A stretch of DNA of 64,000 nt from Pseudomonas fluorescens (GTDB taxonomy: Bacteria > Pseudomonadota > Gammaproteobacteria > Pseudomonadales > Pseudomonadaceae): NCBI RefSeq assembly GCF_900636825.1, contig NZ_LR134318.1, forward strand, positions 1,397,501 through 1,461,500, given 5' to 3'. The stretch's first letter is position 1. Every line of letters begins with the position of its first letter. Under the pieces are notes generated by a model. The model saw only the letters and a program-made list of their open reading frames with translations. It was not told where the DNA came from and made no database searches. Both the position numbers and the translations under genes were made by a program. Positions 9,126-18,001 of this stretch are shown here, piece by piece.

Positions 9126-9773
9126 ATGACCCAGGCTCTGGCCGATATGCGTCGCGACTACACCCGTGACGGTTTGACTGAGGCGCAAGCCCCGGCCGAG
9201 CCGTTTGCGCTGTTTCACCAGTGGTTCGCCGATGCGGTTAAAACCGAGCAGGCGCCGGTGGAAGCCAACGCCATGACCCTGGCCACGGTCGATGCACAGG
9301 GACGTCCGCATTGTCGCATTTTGCTGCTCAAGGGCCTGGACGCGCAGGGCTTTACCTTTTTCACCAACTACGACAGCGCCAAGGGCCAGCAGCTGCTGGC
9401 CAATCCGTTTGCCGCCATGACTTTCTTCTGGCCGACCCTGGAGCGCCAGGTGCGCATCGAAGGGCGGGTGGTGAAAGTTACGCCGCAAGAGTCCGATGCC
9501 TATTATCAGGTGCGCCCGCTGGGCAGTCGCCTCGGTGCTTGGGCATCGCCGCAAAGCCGGGTCATCAACGGTCGCGGCGAACTGGAAGATTTGCTCAAAG
9601 CCACTGAGCGACGCTTCAGCGACACCCAGCCGCACTGCCCGGAACATTGGGGCGGTTACCGCCTGCTGCCCGAGCGCATCGAGTTCTGGCAGGGCCGTTC
9701 GAGCCGCCTGCATGATCGCCTCAACTACCGCGCACAGAGCGCCGCCTGGATTCTTGAACGTCTGGCACCCTGA
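9126..9773 (+). CDS. pdxH: Pyridoxamine 5'-phosphate oxidase
   Basis: A 215-residue FMN enzyme that oxidises pyridoxine or pyridoxamine 5'-phosphate to pyridoxal 5'-phosphate in the salvage pathway. It shows the family features RILLLKG and [10 protein letters not shown] in the FMN site, [11 protein letters not shown] in the middle, and the C-terminal RLHDRLNY signature with WILERLAP at the end. Length and start (AAAAGGAATGCGCC before the ATG) are typical. It closely follows the OmpA lipoprotein gene and may share its transcript. Confidence 0.96.
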   Translation: MTQALADMRRDYTRDGLTEAQAPAEPFALFHQWFADAVKTEQAPVEANAMTLATVDAQGRPHCRILLLKGLDAQGFTFFTNYDSAKGQQLLANPFAAMTFFWPTLERQVRIEGRVVKVTPQESDAYYQVRPLGSRLGAWASPQSRVINGRGELEDLLKATERRFSDTQPHCPEHWGGYRLLPERIEFWQGRSSRLHDRLNYRAQSAAWILERLAP

Positions 9774-9952
9774 GCAGTCTACCGAGCGGATAGAGTGTGA
9801 TCGCGCAGGATCAATGATTTGGCGCTACCGTGAGTGGACGCTGGCAGGCATCTGTACCCAGCCTGAATGGAAGCCGATTTTATCCGGCTGGTGCCGTGAC
9901 AGGCGCCGAGCCACGGAGTTTAATGAACACATGTTCTTTTGGAGTTGATGCT

Positions 9953-10417
9953 ATGCGTAAGTCTGTTCTGCTGGTTGCTTCCTTTTCCACGATGGCGATG
10001 TTGCTGACCGGCTGCCAATCAAGCCTCACCGGCGACTCCTACTCCCGTGACGAAGCGCGTCGTGTGCAGACGATTCGCATGGGCACCATCGAATCCCTGC
10101 GACCGGTAAAAATCGAAGGCACAAAAACCCCGATTGGCGGCGCAGCAGGCGCAGTGGTCGGCGGCGTCGGCGGTAGCGCCATCGGCGGCGGCAAGGGCAG
10201 TATCGTTGCTGCCGTTATCGGCGCAGTGGCCGGCGGCCTGCTGGGCTCGGCCACCGAAGAAGGCCTGACCCGGACTCAAGGTGTGGAAATCACCGTGCGT
10301 GAAGACGACGGCAGCATGCGTGCCTACGTCCAGCAAGTGCAGGAGAATGAAGTATTCCGCGTTGGCGAGCGGGTGCGGATTTCGACTGTTGGCGGGACCA
10401 GCCGCGTTTCGCACTAA
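9953..10417 (+). CDS. Glycine-zipper outer-membrane lipoprotein (SlyB-like)
   Basis: A 154-residue lipoprotein with lipobox LLTGC (Cys at about residue 22). Residues 60-100 form a glycine-zipper 2TM segment (GAAGAVVGGVGGSAIGGG). A small C-terminal beta domain (EITVREDDGSMRAYVQQ) follows, as in SlyB/Pcp proteins of the outer membrane. The ATG at 9953 has GGAG at 9941-9944; the frame is open further upstream but without a signal peptide. A strong terminator follows the stop. SlyB proteins in other bacteria respond to magnesium limitation, but no PhoP box was looked for successfully here. Confidence 0.85.
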   Translation: MRKSVLLVASFSTMAMLLTGCQSSLTGDSYSRDEARRVQTIRMGTIESLRPVKIEGTKTPIGGAAGAVVGGVGGSAIGGGKGSIVAAVIGAVAGGLLGSATEEGLTRTQGVEITVREDDGSMRAYVQQVQENEVFRVGERVRISTVGGTSRVSH

Positions 10418-10435
10418 GCGGGATTTCAGGTAAAG

Positions 10436-10471
10436 AAAAACCCCGATCAGGTGACTGGTCGGGGTTTTTCT
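10436..10471 (+). terminator. Rho-independent terminator after SlyB-like gene
   Basis: A ten-base stem (CCCCGATCAG / CTGGTCGGGG, one wobble) with a four-base loop is preceded by AAAAA and followed by TTTTTC, 19 bases after the stop codon. Confidence 0.9.
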
Positions 10472-10484
10472 TTGCTTGAGTTGC

Positions 10485-10701
10485 TCATTCAGTATGTGGC
10501 GCCGGTGGATCTATCTGCTCACCAGTTCTGTGGTCGTAAGAGCCTAAATGGCTACCATCGCTTGCGCGGTAGGCTTCAAGCTCGCCATGTAAATAGTCCC
10601 ATTTCGGCCAGTTCCGTGGCCGTCATGTAGCGATAAGTGATGTGATGCCCATCGCCTTGCGGCGGGTTTGGCACCCGCGGAATGTCCTTTTTGCCAGCCA
10701 C
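10485..10701 (-). pseudogene. Frameshifted colicin E3/pyocin-type RNase domain remnant
   Basis: Reading the minus strand from a GTG at 10701, which has AAAGGA seven bases upstream, gives 26 residues beginning VAGKKDIPRVPNPPQ. At about 10624 the frame must shift by one base to continue as NWPKWDYLHGELEAY, then RASDGSHLGSYDHRTGEQ, ending at a TGA at 10485. The second part strongly resembles the end of the colicin E3 cytotoxic rRNase (HGELE-YRASDG-HLGSFD-TG-Q). Without the shift the first frame stops at 10576 after 41 residues. The original would have been a stand-alone protein of about 71 residues without translocation or receptor domains. No immunity gene is evident beside it. Confidence 0.65.
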
Positions 10702-10836
10702 TGATCGTCCTTTCGTACATCCATCGACCGCCCTCCGCAAAGGGCAGCGCAACGTTAACGAGACAGAGAAATTGTGGCTGTAGGACGCGTCTCTAAAGAC
10801 GGGGGATAGATCGCTGAGTAACTCAGCAAAAGGCAT

Positions 10837-10931
10837 CTGTGGCGAGGGAGCTGACTTCCGCTGGACTGCGCGGCAAGCGCATCATCCAGAGGCGCTGCGC
10901 CCCTCAGCGGGAGCGAGCTCCCTCGCCACAG
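10837..10931. repeat. Inverted-repeat element (CTGTGGCGAGGGAGC arms)
   Basis: Arms CTGTGGCGAGGGAGCT (10837-10852) and AGCTCCCTCGCCACAG (10916-10931) are perfect inverted copies around an interior that contains further palindromic segments (GCGCTGCGCC, AGCGGGAGCG). This is a common REP/MITE-like intergenic sequence in P. fluorescens-group genomes. It lies directly after the nhaA stop. Confidence 0.75.
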
Positions 10932-10936
10932 TTATG

Positions 10937-12130
10937 TTAGGTATTCAGCGATCCGGCGCTGTTGCGCCGACTCGCCCCCGCCGTCACCGCGTAACCAATC
11001 AATGCCGCGAGAATCGACCCGGTCAAAATGCCCATGCGATCCATGCCGGCGTAATCACTCACGCCCGGTTCGAAGGCCAGCGAGCCGACGAACAGGCTCA
11101 TGGTGAAGCCGATGCCGCAGAGTATCGCGACGCCGAGGACCTGGCCCCAGTTGGCGCCTTGGGGCAGGGCGGCGATGCCGATCTTGACCGCCAGCCAGGT
11201 CAGGCCGAACACGCCGATGGTCTTGCCCAGCAGCAGGCCGATAGCGATGCCCATCGGTACGTCGTGGGTGAAGCTTTCGACGGTAACGCCGCTCAGCGAC
11301 AGTCCGGCATTGGCGAAGGCGAACAGCGGCAGGATGCCGTAGGCGACCCATGGGTGCAGCGCATGCTCAAGGGTCAGCAGCGGCGACGGTTCAGCGTTTT
11401 TCGTGCGCAGCGGGATGCAGAAGGCCAGAGTCACGCCGGCCAGCGTCGCGTGGACGCCGCTTTTCAGCACGCAGACCCACAGGATCAAGCCGATGATCAT
11501 GTATGGCCCGAGTTTGACCACGCCAAGCCGGTTCATCGCCACCAATGCCGCGATACACGCCGCCGCGAGGCCCAGCGACAGGGTCGAAAGCTCGCCCGAG
11601 TAGAAGATCGCGATGATCACAATGGCGCCGAGGTCATCGATGATCGCCAGGGTCATCAGGAACAGCTTCAGCGACACCGGTACGCGCTTGCCGAGCAAGG
11701 CGAGAACGCCAAGGGCGAAAGCAATGTCAGTGGCGGTCGGGATGGCCCAGCCGCTCAGGGCGGCGGGGTTGTCGCGGTTGAGGAACCAGTAGATCAGCGC
11801 AGGCACCAGCATGCCGCCGATTGCCGCTGCACCGGGCAGGACGATTTGCGAAGGTTTCGATAGCTGGCCGTCGAGCACTTCACGCTTCACTTCCAGCCCG
11901 ATGAGCAGGAAGAACATCGCCATCAGACCGTCGTTGATCCACAGCAATAGCGGTTTGGCGATTTTCAACGCGCCGATCTGCGCCACCACCGGGGTGTCGA
12001 GCAAACCGGTGTAGAGCCACGACAGCGGCGAGTTGTTGATGATCAGTGCGAGGATGGCTGCAGCGATCAATAACAGACCGCTGGCAGCTTCCAACTGAAA
12101 GAAACGCGTGAAAGTGCTACGCAGAGGCAA
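10937..12130 (-). CDS. nhaA: Na+/H+ antiporter NhaA
   Basis: A 397-residue inner-membrane antiporter with about twelve hydrophobic helices that exchanges sodium for protons. The ion-binding aspartates are conserved: TATDIAF (Asp135) and AIIDDLGAI (Asp165, Asp166), equivalent to Asp133/163/164 of E. coli NhaA. A Lys occurs in [11 protein letters not shown], the usual helix 10 position. Residues 1-12 form the typical amphipathic N-terminal helix. It is a single-gene unit, divergent from the cysteine synthase-like gene. Confidence 0.95.
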   Translation of the reverse strand: MPLRSTFTRFFQLEAASGLLLIAAAILALIINNSPLSWLYTGLLDTPVVAQIGALKIAKPLLLWINDGLMAMFFLLIGLEVKREVLDGQLSKPSQIVLPGAAAIGGMLVPALIYWFLNRDNPAALSGWAIPTATDIAFALGVLALLGKRVPVSLKLFLMTLAIIDDLGAIVIIAIFYSGELSTLSLGLAAACIAALVAMNRLGVVKLGPYMIIGLILWVCVLKSGVHATLAGVTLAFCIPLRTKNAEPSPLLTLEHALHPWVAYGILPLFAFANAGLSLSGVTVESFTHDVPMGIAIGLLLGKTIGVFGLTWLAVKIGIAALPQGANWGQVLGVAILCGIGFTMSLFVGSLAFEPGVSDYAGMDRMGILTGSILAALIGYAVTAGASRRNSAGSLNT

Positions 12131-12381
12131 GGTCGCTCTCCATCGAAACTGAAAAAAGGTGGGATACCCTAACCCGTACCGTTAGTTGTTAAAACAAAAG
12201 TTATATTCTTTTTTGTTATATGTCGTTACAAGGTGCCCTGCTCAAGCCACGCTGAGCCTAGCAGTTGTCTGACACATTGAGACTCAGCTGTATCTTTGCC
12301 GTCTGCAGGATTTTTCCTAAGCTGACGGGAGACCATTTTCAGGAGACCGATCTCCTGCCTGATTCAACGAGAACCGAGACC
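12131..12381. promoter_or_regulatory. Divergent intergenic region nhaA / cysteine synthase-like gene
   Basis: This 250-base spacer contains an AT-rich block (12181-12226) with GTTATAT at 12200-12206 repeated directly at 12215-12221, well below the base composition of its surroundings. Promoters for both genes presumably lie here, but I cannot assign -35/-10 hexamers with certainty. Confidence 0.35.
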
Positions 12382-13476
12382 ATGAGCGACAACCGCCAGT
12401 GGGCCCGCGAAGCCATCCGTATCATTGAAGCGGATTTTCAGCGCAGCGCCGACACCCACCTGATCCCTTTGCCGCTGCCTGGTTTTGCCGGCATCGAGTT
12501 GTATTTCAAGGACGAGTCCAGCCATCCCACCGGCAGCCTCAAACATCGCCTGGCCCGCTCGCTGTTTCTATACGCGCTGTGTAACGGCTGGCTGAAGCCC
12601 GGCGCACCGGTGATCGAAGCATCGAGCGGTTCGACGGCGATTTCCGAAGCCTATTTTGCGCGCATGCTTGGTTTACCGTTCATTGCGGTGATGCCATCGA
12701 CCACTTCGAAAGAGAAGATCGCGCAGATCGCCTTCTATGGTGGACAGAGTCATCTGGTAACGGATCCGACGCAAATCTACGCCGAGTCCGAACGGCTGGC
12801 TCGTGAGCATGGCGGCCATTTCATTGATCAGTTCACCTATGCCGAGCGCGCCACCGACTGGCGCGCGAACAACAACATCGCCGAATCGATCTTTCAGCAG
12901 ATGCGCTACGAAACACATCCTGAACCGAGCTGGCTGATCTCAAGTCCCGGCACCGGCGGCACCACCGCGACCCTCGGTCGTTACGTGCGCTATCGGCAGC
13001 ACGGCACCCGCGTGTTGTGCGCCGATGCCGAGCGTTCGGTGTTCTTCGATTTTTATCAGACCGGTGATGCCAACCTGCGTCTCGATTGCGGCTCGCGAAT
13101 TGAGGGCATTGGCCGGCCGCGTGTCGAGGCGTCGTTTCTGCCCAAGGTGATTGATGCGATGGTCAAAGTGCCGGACGCGTTGTCGCTCGCGGCCATGCAT
13201 TACCTGGCGCAGCGTCTGGGACGTCATGTTGGCGGGTCGAGCGGGACCAATCTGATTGGCGCCCTGATGGCGGCGCAACAGATGAAAGCGGCGGGGGAGT
13301 CAGGGTCGATCGTGGCGATCCTGTGCGATGGCGGCGAGCGTTATGCCGACACGTATTACGATCAGGCGTGGCTGAAAGCGCAGGGGTATGAGCTGGACTG
13401 GTTGATCGCAGCGGTGGCGGCGAGTGCCGAGCGGGGGGAAGCGCTGCCGACGTCAGTTCTTCGCGCGAATATCTGA
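12382..13476 (+). CDS. PLP-dependent cysteine synthase-family protein
   Basis: A 364-residue fold type II PLP enzyme. The Schiff-base lysine lies in [10 protein letters not shown] (Lys54). [10 protein letters not shown] (81-90) is the substrate-binding Ser/Thr loop and [13 protein letters not shown] the phosphate-binding Gly loop. The C-terminal third ([13 protein letters not shown]) is typical of the cysteine synthase family, in which members either make cysteine from O-acetylserine or degrade it. The reading frame is open for 39 further codons upstream, but the ATG at 12382 gives the normal family start. Its exact substrate cannot be told from sequence; it is not the main CysK, which lacks the SLKHR variation. 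Confidence 0.8.
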   Translation: MSDNRQWAREAIRIIEADFQRSADTHLIPLPLPGFAGIELYFKDESSHPTGSLKHRLARSLFLYALCNGWLKPGAPVIEASSGSTAISEAYFARMLGLPFIAVMPSTTSKEKIAQIAFYGGQSHLVTDPTQIYAESERLAREHGGHFIDQFTYAERATDWRANNNIAESIFQQMRYETHPEPSWLISSPGTGGTTATLGRYVRYRQHGTRVLCADAERSVFFDFYQTGDANLRLDCGSRIEGIGRPRVEASFLPKVIDAMVKVPDALSLAAMHYLAQRLGRHVGGSSGTNLIGALMAAQQMKAAGESGSIVAILCDGGERYADTYYDQAWLKAQGYELDWLIAAVAASAERGEALPTSVLRANI

Positions 13477-13483
13477 TAAAGCT

Positions 13484-13654
13484 AAAGATCGCAGCCTCCG
13501 GCAGCTCCTACATGGAATGCAAAACCTGTAGGAGCTGCCGAAGGCTGCGATCTTCTGATCCTGTTACGCTTCCAGGCCCAGAATGTACCGCGCCTCCGGC
13601 AGCTCCTACATGGAATGCAAAATCTGTAGGAGCTGCCGAAGGCTGCGATCTTTT
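13484..13654. repeat. REP doublet with 98-bp tandem duplication
   Basis: Inverted REP pairs (GATCGCAGCC..GGCAGCTCCTAC and its complement) occur at 13484-13554 and 13594-13654. The 98-base segment 13496-13593 is repeated nearly exactly at 13594-13691, and the second copy runs into the 3' end of the neighbouring FAD gene. The first copy therefore carries a spare, non-functional copy of that gene's last codons. Confidence 0.85.
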
Positions 13655-13661
13655 GATCCTG

Positions 13662-15275
13662 TTACGCTTCCAGGCCCAGGATATCCCGCGCCACGGCCTC
13701 GGCAATGCGGATCCCGTCGACCCCTGCCGAGAGAATTCCGCCGGCATAACCGGCGCCTTCACCGGCCGGGAACAGGCCTTTGACGTTCATGCTCTGCAGC
13801 GATTCGTTGCGGGTGATGCGCAGCGGTGATGACGTACGGGTTTCGATCCCGGTCAGCACGGCATCGTGCAACGAATAACCGCGAATCTGCTTCTCGAACG
13901 CCGGCAGCGCTTCACGAATCGCTTCAATGGCGAAATCCGGCAGCGCCAAGGCCAGATCGCCCAGCGCGACGCCCGGTTTGTACGATGGCTCGACTTCGCC
14001 CAATTCCGTGGAAGGAATGTCGTTGATGAAGTCGCCGACCAGTTGCGCCGGGGCCTTGTAGTCGCTGCCGCCGAGAATGAAAGCGTGGGATTCCAGACGT
14101 TCCTGCAGCTCGATACCGGCGAGCGGGCCGCCCGGATAATCGACTTCGGGAGTGATGCCGACAACGATGCCGGAGTTGGCGTTGCGCTCGTTACGCGAGT
14201 ACTGGCTCATGCCGTTGGTGACCACCCGGTTCGGTTCGGACGTCGCCGCGACCACGGTGCCGCCGGGGCACATGCAGAAGCTGTAGACCGAACGGCCGTT
14301 CTTGGCGTGGTGCACCAGTTTGTAATCAGCAGCGCCAAGCTTGGGATGGCCGGCGTACTTGCCGAGCCGCGCACGGTCGATCAGCGATTGCGGGTGTTCG
14401 ATGCGGAAGCCCACCGAAAACGGCTTGGCTTCCATGAACACGCCACGGCTGTGCAGCATGCGGAACGTGTCGCGGGCGCTGTGGCCGAGGGCCAGAACCA
14501 CGTGTTTCGAATGCAGCGTTTCGCCGCTGGCCAGTTGCACGCCGACCAGTTGCCCGTCATCGATCAACACGTCGGTGACGCGCTCCTGAAAGCGCACTTC
14601 GCCGCCCAGTTCACGGATCTGTTCGCGCATGTTTTCAACCATGCCGGTGAGGCGGAACGTACCGATGTGCGGTTTGCTGACGTAGAGAATTTCTTCCGGC
14701 GCGCCGGCCTTGACGAACTCATGCAAGACTTTGCGCCCGAGAAACTTCGGATCCTTGATCTGGCTGTATAGCTTGCCGTCGGAAAACGTGCCCGCGCCGC
14801 CTTCGCCGAACTGCACGTTCGACTCGGGGTTGAGCACGCTTTTACGCCACAGTCCCCAAGTGTCTTTGGTGCGCTGACGCACTTCGGTGCCGCGTTCGAG
14901 AACGATCGGCTTGAAGCCCATTTGCGCCAACAGCAGGCCGGCAAAGATTCCGCATGGGCCGAAACCGACGACGATCGGACGCTGGCTCAGATCGCTCGGT
15001 GCCTGGCCGACGAACTTGTAGCTGACATCCGGCGCCATGTTGACGTTGCGGTCGTCGGCGAACTTGCTCAATACCTTGGCTTCGTCGCGCACTTGGAGGT
15101 CGATGGTGTAGATGAAGCACAGTTCGGAGGACTTTTTGCGCGCATCGTAGCTGCGCTTGAACAAGGTGAAATCGAGCAGATCATCGCTGGCGATGCCCAG
15201 GCGTTGCACGATGGCCACGCGCAGGTCTTCTTCGGGATGGTCGATTGGCAGCTTGAGTTCAGTGATTCGTAACAT
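13662..15275 (-). CDS. NAD(P)/FAD-dependent oxidoreductase (COG2509-type)
   Basis: A 537-residue flavoprotein. A small N-terminal domain (1-95) precedes the FAD-binding GxGPxG motif (VVGFGPCGIFAG, about 102-113). The central FGEGGAGTFSDGKL and SFCMCPGGTVV blocks and the C-terminal FPAGEGAGYAGGILSAGVDG are characteristic of the COG2509 'uncharacterised FAD-dependent dehydrogenase' family. The ATG at 15275 is chosen because the upstream extension is not conserved-looking. Substrate is unknown. The last residues (RDILGLEA) occur again, as RYILGLEA, in the tandem duplication beyond the stop. Confidence 0.85.
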   Translation of the reverse strand: MLRITELKLPIDHPEEDLRVAIVQRLGIASDDLLDFTLFKRSYDARKKSSELCFIYTIDLQVRDEAKVLSKFADDRNVNMAPDVSYKFVGQAPSDLSQRPIVVGFGPCGIFAGLLLAQMGFKPIVLERGTEVRQRTKDTWGLWRKSVLNPESNVQFGEGGAGTFSDGKLYSQIKDPKFLGRKVLHEFVKAGAPEEILYVSKPHIGTFRLTGMVENMREQIRELGGEVRFQERVTDVLIDDGQLVGVQLASGETLHSKHVVLALGHSARDTFRMLHSRGVFMEAKPFSVGFRIEHPQSLIDRARLGKYAGHPKLGAADYKLVHHAKNGRSVYSFCMCPGGTVVAATSEPNRVVTNGMSQYSRNERNANSGIVVGITPEVDYPGGPLAGIELQERLESHAFILGGSDYKAPAQLVGDFINDIPSTELGEVEPSYKPGVALGDLALALPDFAIEAIREALPAFEKQIRGYSLHDAVLTGIETRTSSPLRITRNESLQSMNVKGLFPAGEGAGYAGGILSAGVDGIRIAEAVARDILGLEA

Positions 15276-15371
15276 GGCGAGGATCCGGGTTCGCGGGGCG
15301 CACAACTGCGCCAAGGCGTTTGAAGGCGGCGATTATAAGCCGCCGCGACCGGATCCGTGGGGGAAAAACGA

Positions 15372-16025
15372 TCAGTCGTTACGCGCGCCGCCGAAATAGC
15401 CGCAGCCACGCTGCACCTGGCCGTCGATGCGCAACTCGGCGCTCATGTGCTGGACGCTGCCGGTGCTGCTGTCGACGCAACGCTGCGGCGCGACCCACAA
15501 TTCGATGCGCTGATTGTTGGCTTCGCTGCTGAGATTGAAGCGGCCGTCGCCCAGTTGTTCTTCAACATAGGGCACAGCGAGCGGCGGCTGGCCTTCGCGA
15601 TCGATGACCATGCCTTTGCCGCTGACTTTGACGTTCCACGCTGGGGTGTGGCCGGCTGCGCGGAGGATCAGCAGTTTGAAATTCGGATCATCGCAAGCCG
15701 TGCCGGAGCGCTCGACTCGGTATAGTTGAGTCAGGTCGAGGCGATCGCCCGAGGCCTTGCCGCGGACATCAGCGAACAGTTTGCCTTGCTCGTCGGCGAG
15801 GGTCGCGGCCTCTTGAAGAACGCTGGTGCCGCCGATGTCGTTGACTATCAGTTGGCGTTGTTCCTGGCATGGCTGGAACACCAGTTTGCCGTCGGCGGCG
15901 GTCAGTTGCCCCTGCATCCGCGTTTGCCCTGCGTGCGAAGCACTTTCTCGCGGACCATCGAACAACTGGCAAGCGGCAAACAGCGGCAGCAGGGCAACAA
16001 CCACTAACGAACGGGCAACACGCAT
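15372..16025 (-). CDS. COG3650-type lipoprotein
   Basis: A 217-residue lipoprotein with signal peptide MRVARSLVVVALLPLFAAC, so the lipidated Cys is residue 19. Two small beta domains follow: an NlpE-like part (residues 35-105, FQPCQEQRQL) and a second with GHTPAWNVKVSGKGMV, like the 'EPFW' segment of COG3650 proteins. AGGAGAG lies seven bases upstream of the ATG at 16025. It probably sits in the outer membrane facing the periplasm. It follows no obvious operon partner; the FAD gene lies about 100 bases downstream on the same strand. Confidence 0.75.
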   Translation of the reverse strand: MRVARSLVVVALLPLFAACQLFDGPRESASHAGQTRMQGQLTAADGKLVFQPCQEQRQLIVNDIGGTSVLQEAATLADEQGKLFADVRGKASGDRLDLTQLYRVERSGTACDDPNFKLLILRAAGHTPAWNVKVSGKGMVIDREGQPPLAVPYVEEQLGDGRFNLSSEANNQRIELWVAPQRCVDSSTGSVQHMSAELRIDGQVQRGCGYFGGARND

Positions 16026-16078
16026 CTTCGGCTCTCCTGACAAGTGCCGCCACGTTACGCAGCCTGTCGGCCAAATGC

Positions 16079-16214
16079 AAAAGATCGCAGCCTGCGGCAG
16101 CTCCTACACGGCAACGCACGCATCGCGGATATTTAACGAACACAAAATATCGCAGCTCCCGCACGAGGACCCAACTCCCGTGTAGGAGCTGCCGAAGGCT
16201 GCGATCTTTTGATC
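16079..16214. repeat. REP pair in inverted orientation
   Basis: AAAGATCGCAGCCTGCGGCAGCTCCTAC at 16079-16106 is matched by the inverted copy at 16179-16211, about 70 bases apart. It sits just beyond the stop codon of the SDR gene. Confidence 0.85.
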
Positions 16215-16814
16215 TCAACCGACGTGGAACGTCTGACCGGTCTGCAAGCCCTCGACGCTTTTCGCGTAGGCCAGCGCCACGTCCGCCGCAGGCACAGGCT
16301 TGTAGCCACGGAAATACGGCGCGTAGCTGCCCATCGCTTCGAGCAGCACCGTCGGACTGATCGAGTTCACGCGCAGGCCGCGTGGCAACTCGATGGCGGC
16401 CGCACGAACAAAACTGTCGAGGGCGCCATTGACCAGCGCTGCCGACGCGCCGCTGCGGATCGGATCGTGACTGAGCACGCCCGTGGTAAAAGTGAACGAA
16501 GCGCCGTCATTGGCAAACTCGCGGCCAATCAACAGCAAATTGACCTGGCCCATCAATTTGTCTTTGAGGCCCAGGGCGAAGCTGTCTTCAGTCATCTCGC
16601 CCAGCGGCGCGAAAGTCACGTTACCGGCGGCGCAGATCAGTGCGTCGAACGTGCCGGTCTGCTCGAACAGCCGGCGAATCGAGGCGCTGTCGCTGATATC
16701 CACGTGAAAATCACCGCTGTTGCGGCCAATGCGGATGACTTCGTGGCGCTGCGACAATTCTTTGTCCACCGCCGAACCGATGGTGCCGCCAGAGCCGATC
16801 AATAGAATTTTCAT
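16215..16814 (-). CDS. Short-chain dehydrogenase/reductase without canonical YxxxK
   Basis: A 199-residue Rossmann protein with the nucleotide-binding loop GSGGTIG at residues 7-13 and DISDSASIRRLFE next to it. ICAAGNVTFAPLGE is the NNAG-like motif. Where a standard SDR has Tyr-x-x-x-Lys, this protein reads SGASAALVNGALDSFVRAAA, so the catalytic Tyr is missing, as in other compact ~200-residue SDRs of this type. It is divergent from a LysR regulator 112 bases away, which probably controls it. Reaction unknown. Confidence 0.8.
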   Translation of the reverse strand: MKILLIGSGGTIGSAVDKELSQRHEVIRIGRNSGDFHVDISDSASIRRLFEQTGTFDALICAAGNVTFAPLGEMTEDSFALGLKDKLMGQVNLLLIGREFANDGASFTFTTGVLSHDPIRSGASAALVNGALDSFVRAAAIELPRGLRVNSISPTVLLEAMGSYAPYFRGYKPVPAADVALAYAKSVEGLQTGQTFHVG

Positions 16815-16926
16815 CAAACTGTACCTCAGTGAATGAACGAGGTTGCAGTCTAGAGTGGTTTTTTCTGCGGATAAGCGCACTAATAGGCAACCTTTGGTTT
16901 TCATTTGGAAACAATCGACGAGCGAG

Positions 16927-17832
16927 ATGGATGACCTGGCGGCGTTCGCCGTGCTGATCGAGGCCGGCAGTTTTACCCTCGCCGCGCAGCGACTCGGTTG
17001 CAGCAAAGGGCAATTATCCAAGCGCATCAGCCAACTTGAAGCGCAGTTTTCCGTGGTGCTGCTGCAACGTACCACGCGGCGCTTGAGCCTGACGGCAGCG
17101 GGCGCGGCGTTGTTGCCGCAAGCTCAGGCGCTGGTAGTCCAGGTGGCCAAGGCGCGTCAGGCATTGGCGCGCTTGAACGACGATATGGCCGGCTCGGTGC
17201 GTATCACCGTGCCGGTATCGCTGGGCGAAACCTTCTTCGACGGCCTCTTAATGGAATTCTCGCAGACGTATCCCGAGGTGCAGATCGAGCTCGAGCTGAA
17301 CAACAGTTACCGTGATCTGTCCCGTGATGGTTTTGATCTGGGGATTCGCGCCGAAGTGGCCAACGATGATCGACTGGTCGCCAAGCCATTGCTCGCCTGG
17401 CAGGAAATGACCTGCGCCAGTCCGGCTTATCTGGAACGCTTCGGCGAGCCGCTGACACCGAGCGCGCTGGCCGAACACCGCTGCCTGCTCAACAGTCACT
17501 ACAGCGGGCGCGAAGAATGGTTATACCACCAGCAACACGAATTGCTGCGAGTGCGGGTATCGGGGCCGTTTGCCAGCAATCACTACAGCCTGTTAAAAAA
17601 AGCCGCACTGTCCGGCGCCGGCATCGCTCGCTTGCCGTCATATCTGCTGCAAACGGAATTGGCGGACGGCCGATTGCGCTGGCTCCTACGCGATTTTCAG
17701 ACCCGGCGCATGCCGATGTACCTGGTGCATCCGTATCAGGGCGGCTTGCCGAAACGCACGCAGGTGCTGGCGGATTATCTGATCGGCTGGTTCAAGCGCA
17801 GTGGTGAAGCGCTGGATCGCCTCTCACGCTGA
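16927..17832 (+). CDS. LysR-family transcriptional regulator
   Basis: A 301-residue regulator of the AaeR/CrgA-like LysR subgroup. The winged helix is at residues 1-60 (FTLAAQRLGCSKGQLSKRISQLE) and the co-inducer-binding domain at about 90-295. The ATG at 16927 is chosen because it gives the standard MDDLAAF start and is preceded by GACGAGCGAG. It is transcribed divergently from the SDR gene, which is the usual arrangement for a LysR and its target. Confidence 0.88.
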   Translation: MDDLAAFAVLIEAGSFTLAAQRLGCSKGQLSKRISQLEAQFSVVLLQRTTRRLSLTAAGAALLPQAQALVVQVAKARQALARLNDDMAGSVRITVPVSLGETFFDGLLMEFSQTYPEVQIELELNNSYRDLSRDGFDLGIRAEVANDDRLVAKPLLAWQEMTCASPAYLERFGEPLTPSALAEHRCLLNSHYSGREEWLYHQQHELLRVRVSGPFASNHYSLLKKAALSGAGIARLPSYLLQTELADGRLRWLLRDFQTRRMPMYLVHPYQGGLPKRTQVLADYLIGWFKRSGEALDRLSR

Positions 17833-17843
17833 ATGTAGTCCTC

Positions 17844-17936
17844 TGTAGGAGCTGACGAGTGAAACGAGGCTACGATCTTTTGTTTTTGCGTTGAAAATCA
17901 AGATCAAAAGATCGCAGCCTTCGGCAGCTCCTACAG
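17844..17936. repeat. REP pair, left copy degenerate
   Basis: A diverged REP (CTGTAGGAGCTGACGAGTGA...GATCTTTTG, 17844-17881) faces a full inverted copy at 17906-17936, directly after the LysR stop. Confidence 0.8.
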
Positions 17937-17956
17937 GAGGCTTCACTGAATTTGAA

Positions 17957-17987
17957 TAAAAAAAACGGCCCGAAGGCCGTTTTTTTG
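17957..17987 (-). terminator. Rho-independent terminator of the liv operon
   Basis: Stem ACGGCC/GGCCGT with a CGAA loop is flanked by A and T runs of eight and seven. It is bidirectional in sequence and lies 15 bases beyond the livF stop. Confidence 0.9.
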
Positions 17988-18001
17988 TGCAGCAATTAAA
18001 C

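Noticed and set aside
10702..10836. Upstream extension of the E3-type frame
   Set aside because: Residues look non-coding, while a good start signal exists at 10701.
10934..11863. 309-codon frame antisense to nhaA
   Set aside because: Antisense to a clear transporter gene and rich in Gln/His/Arg, as expected for a shadow frame.
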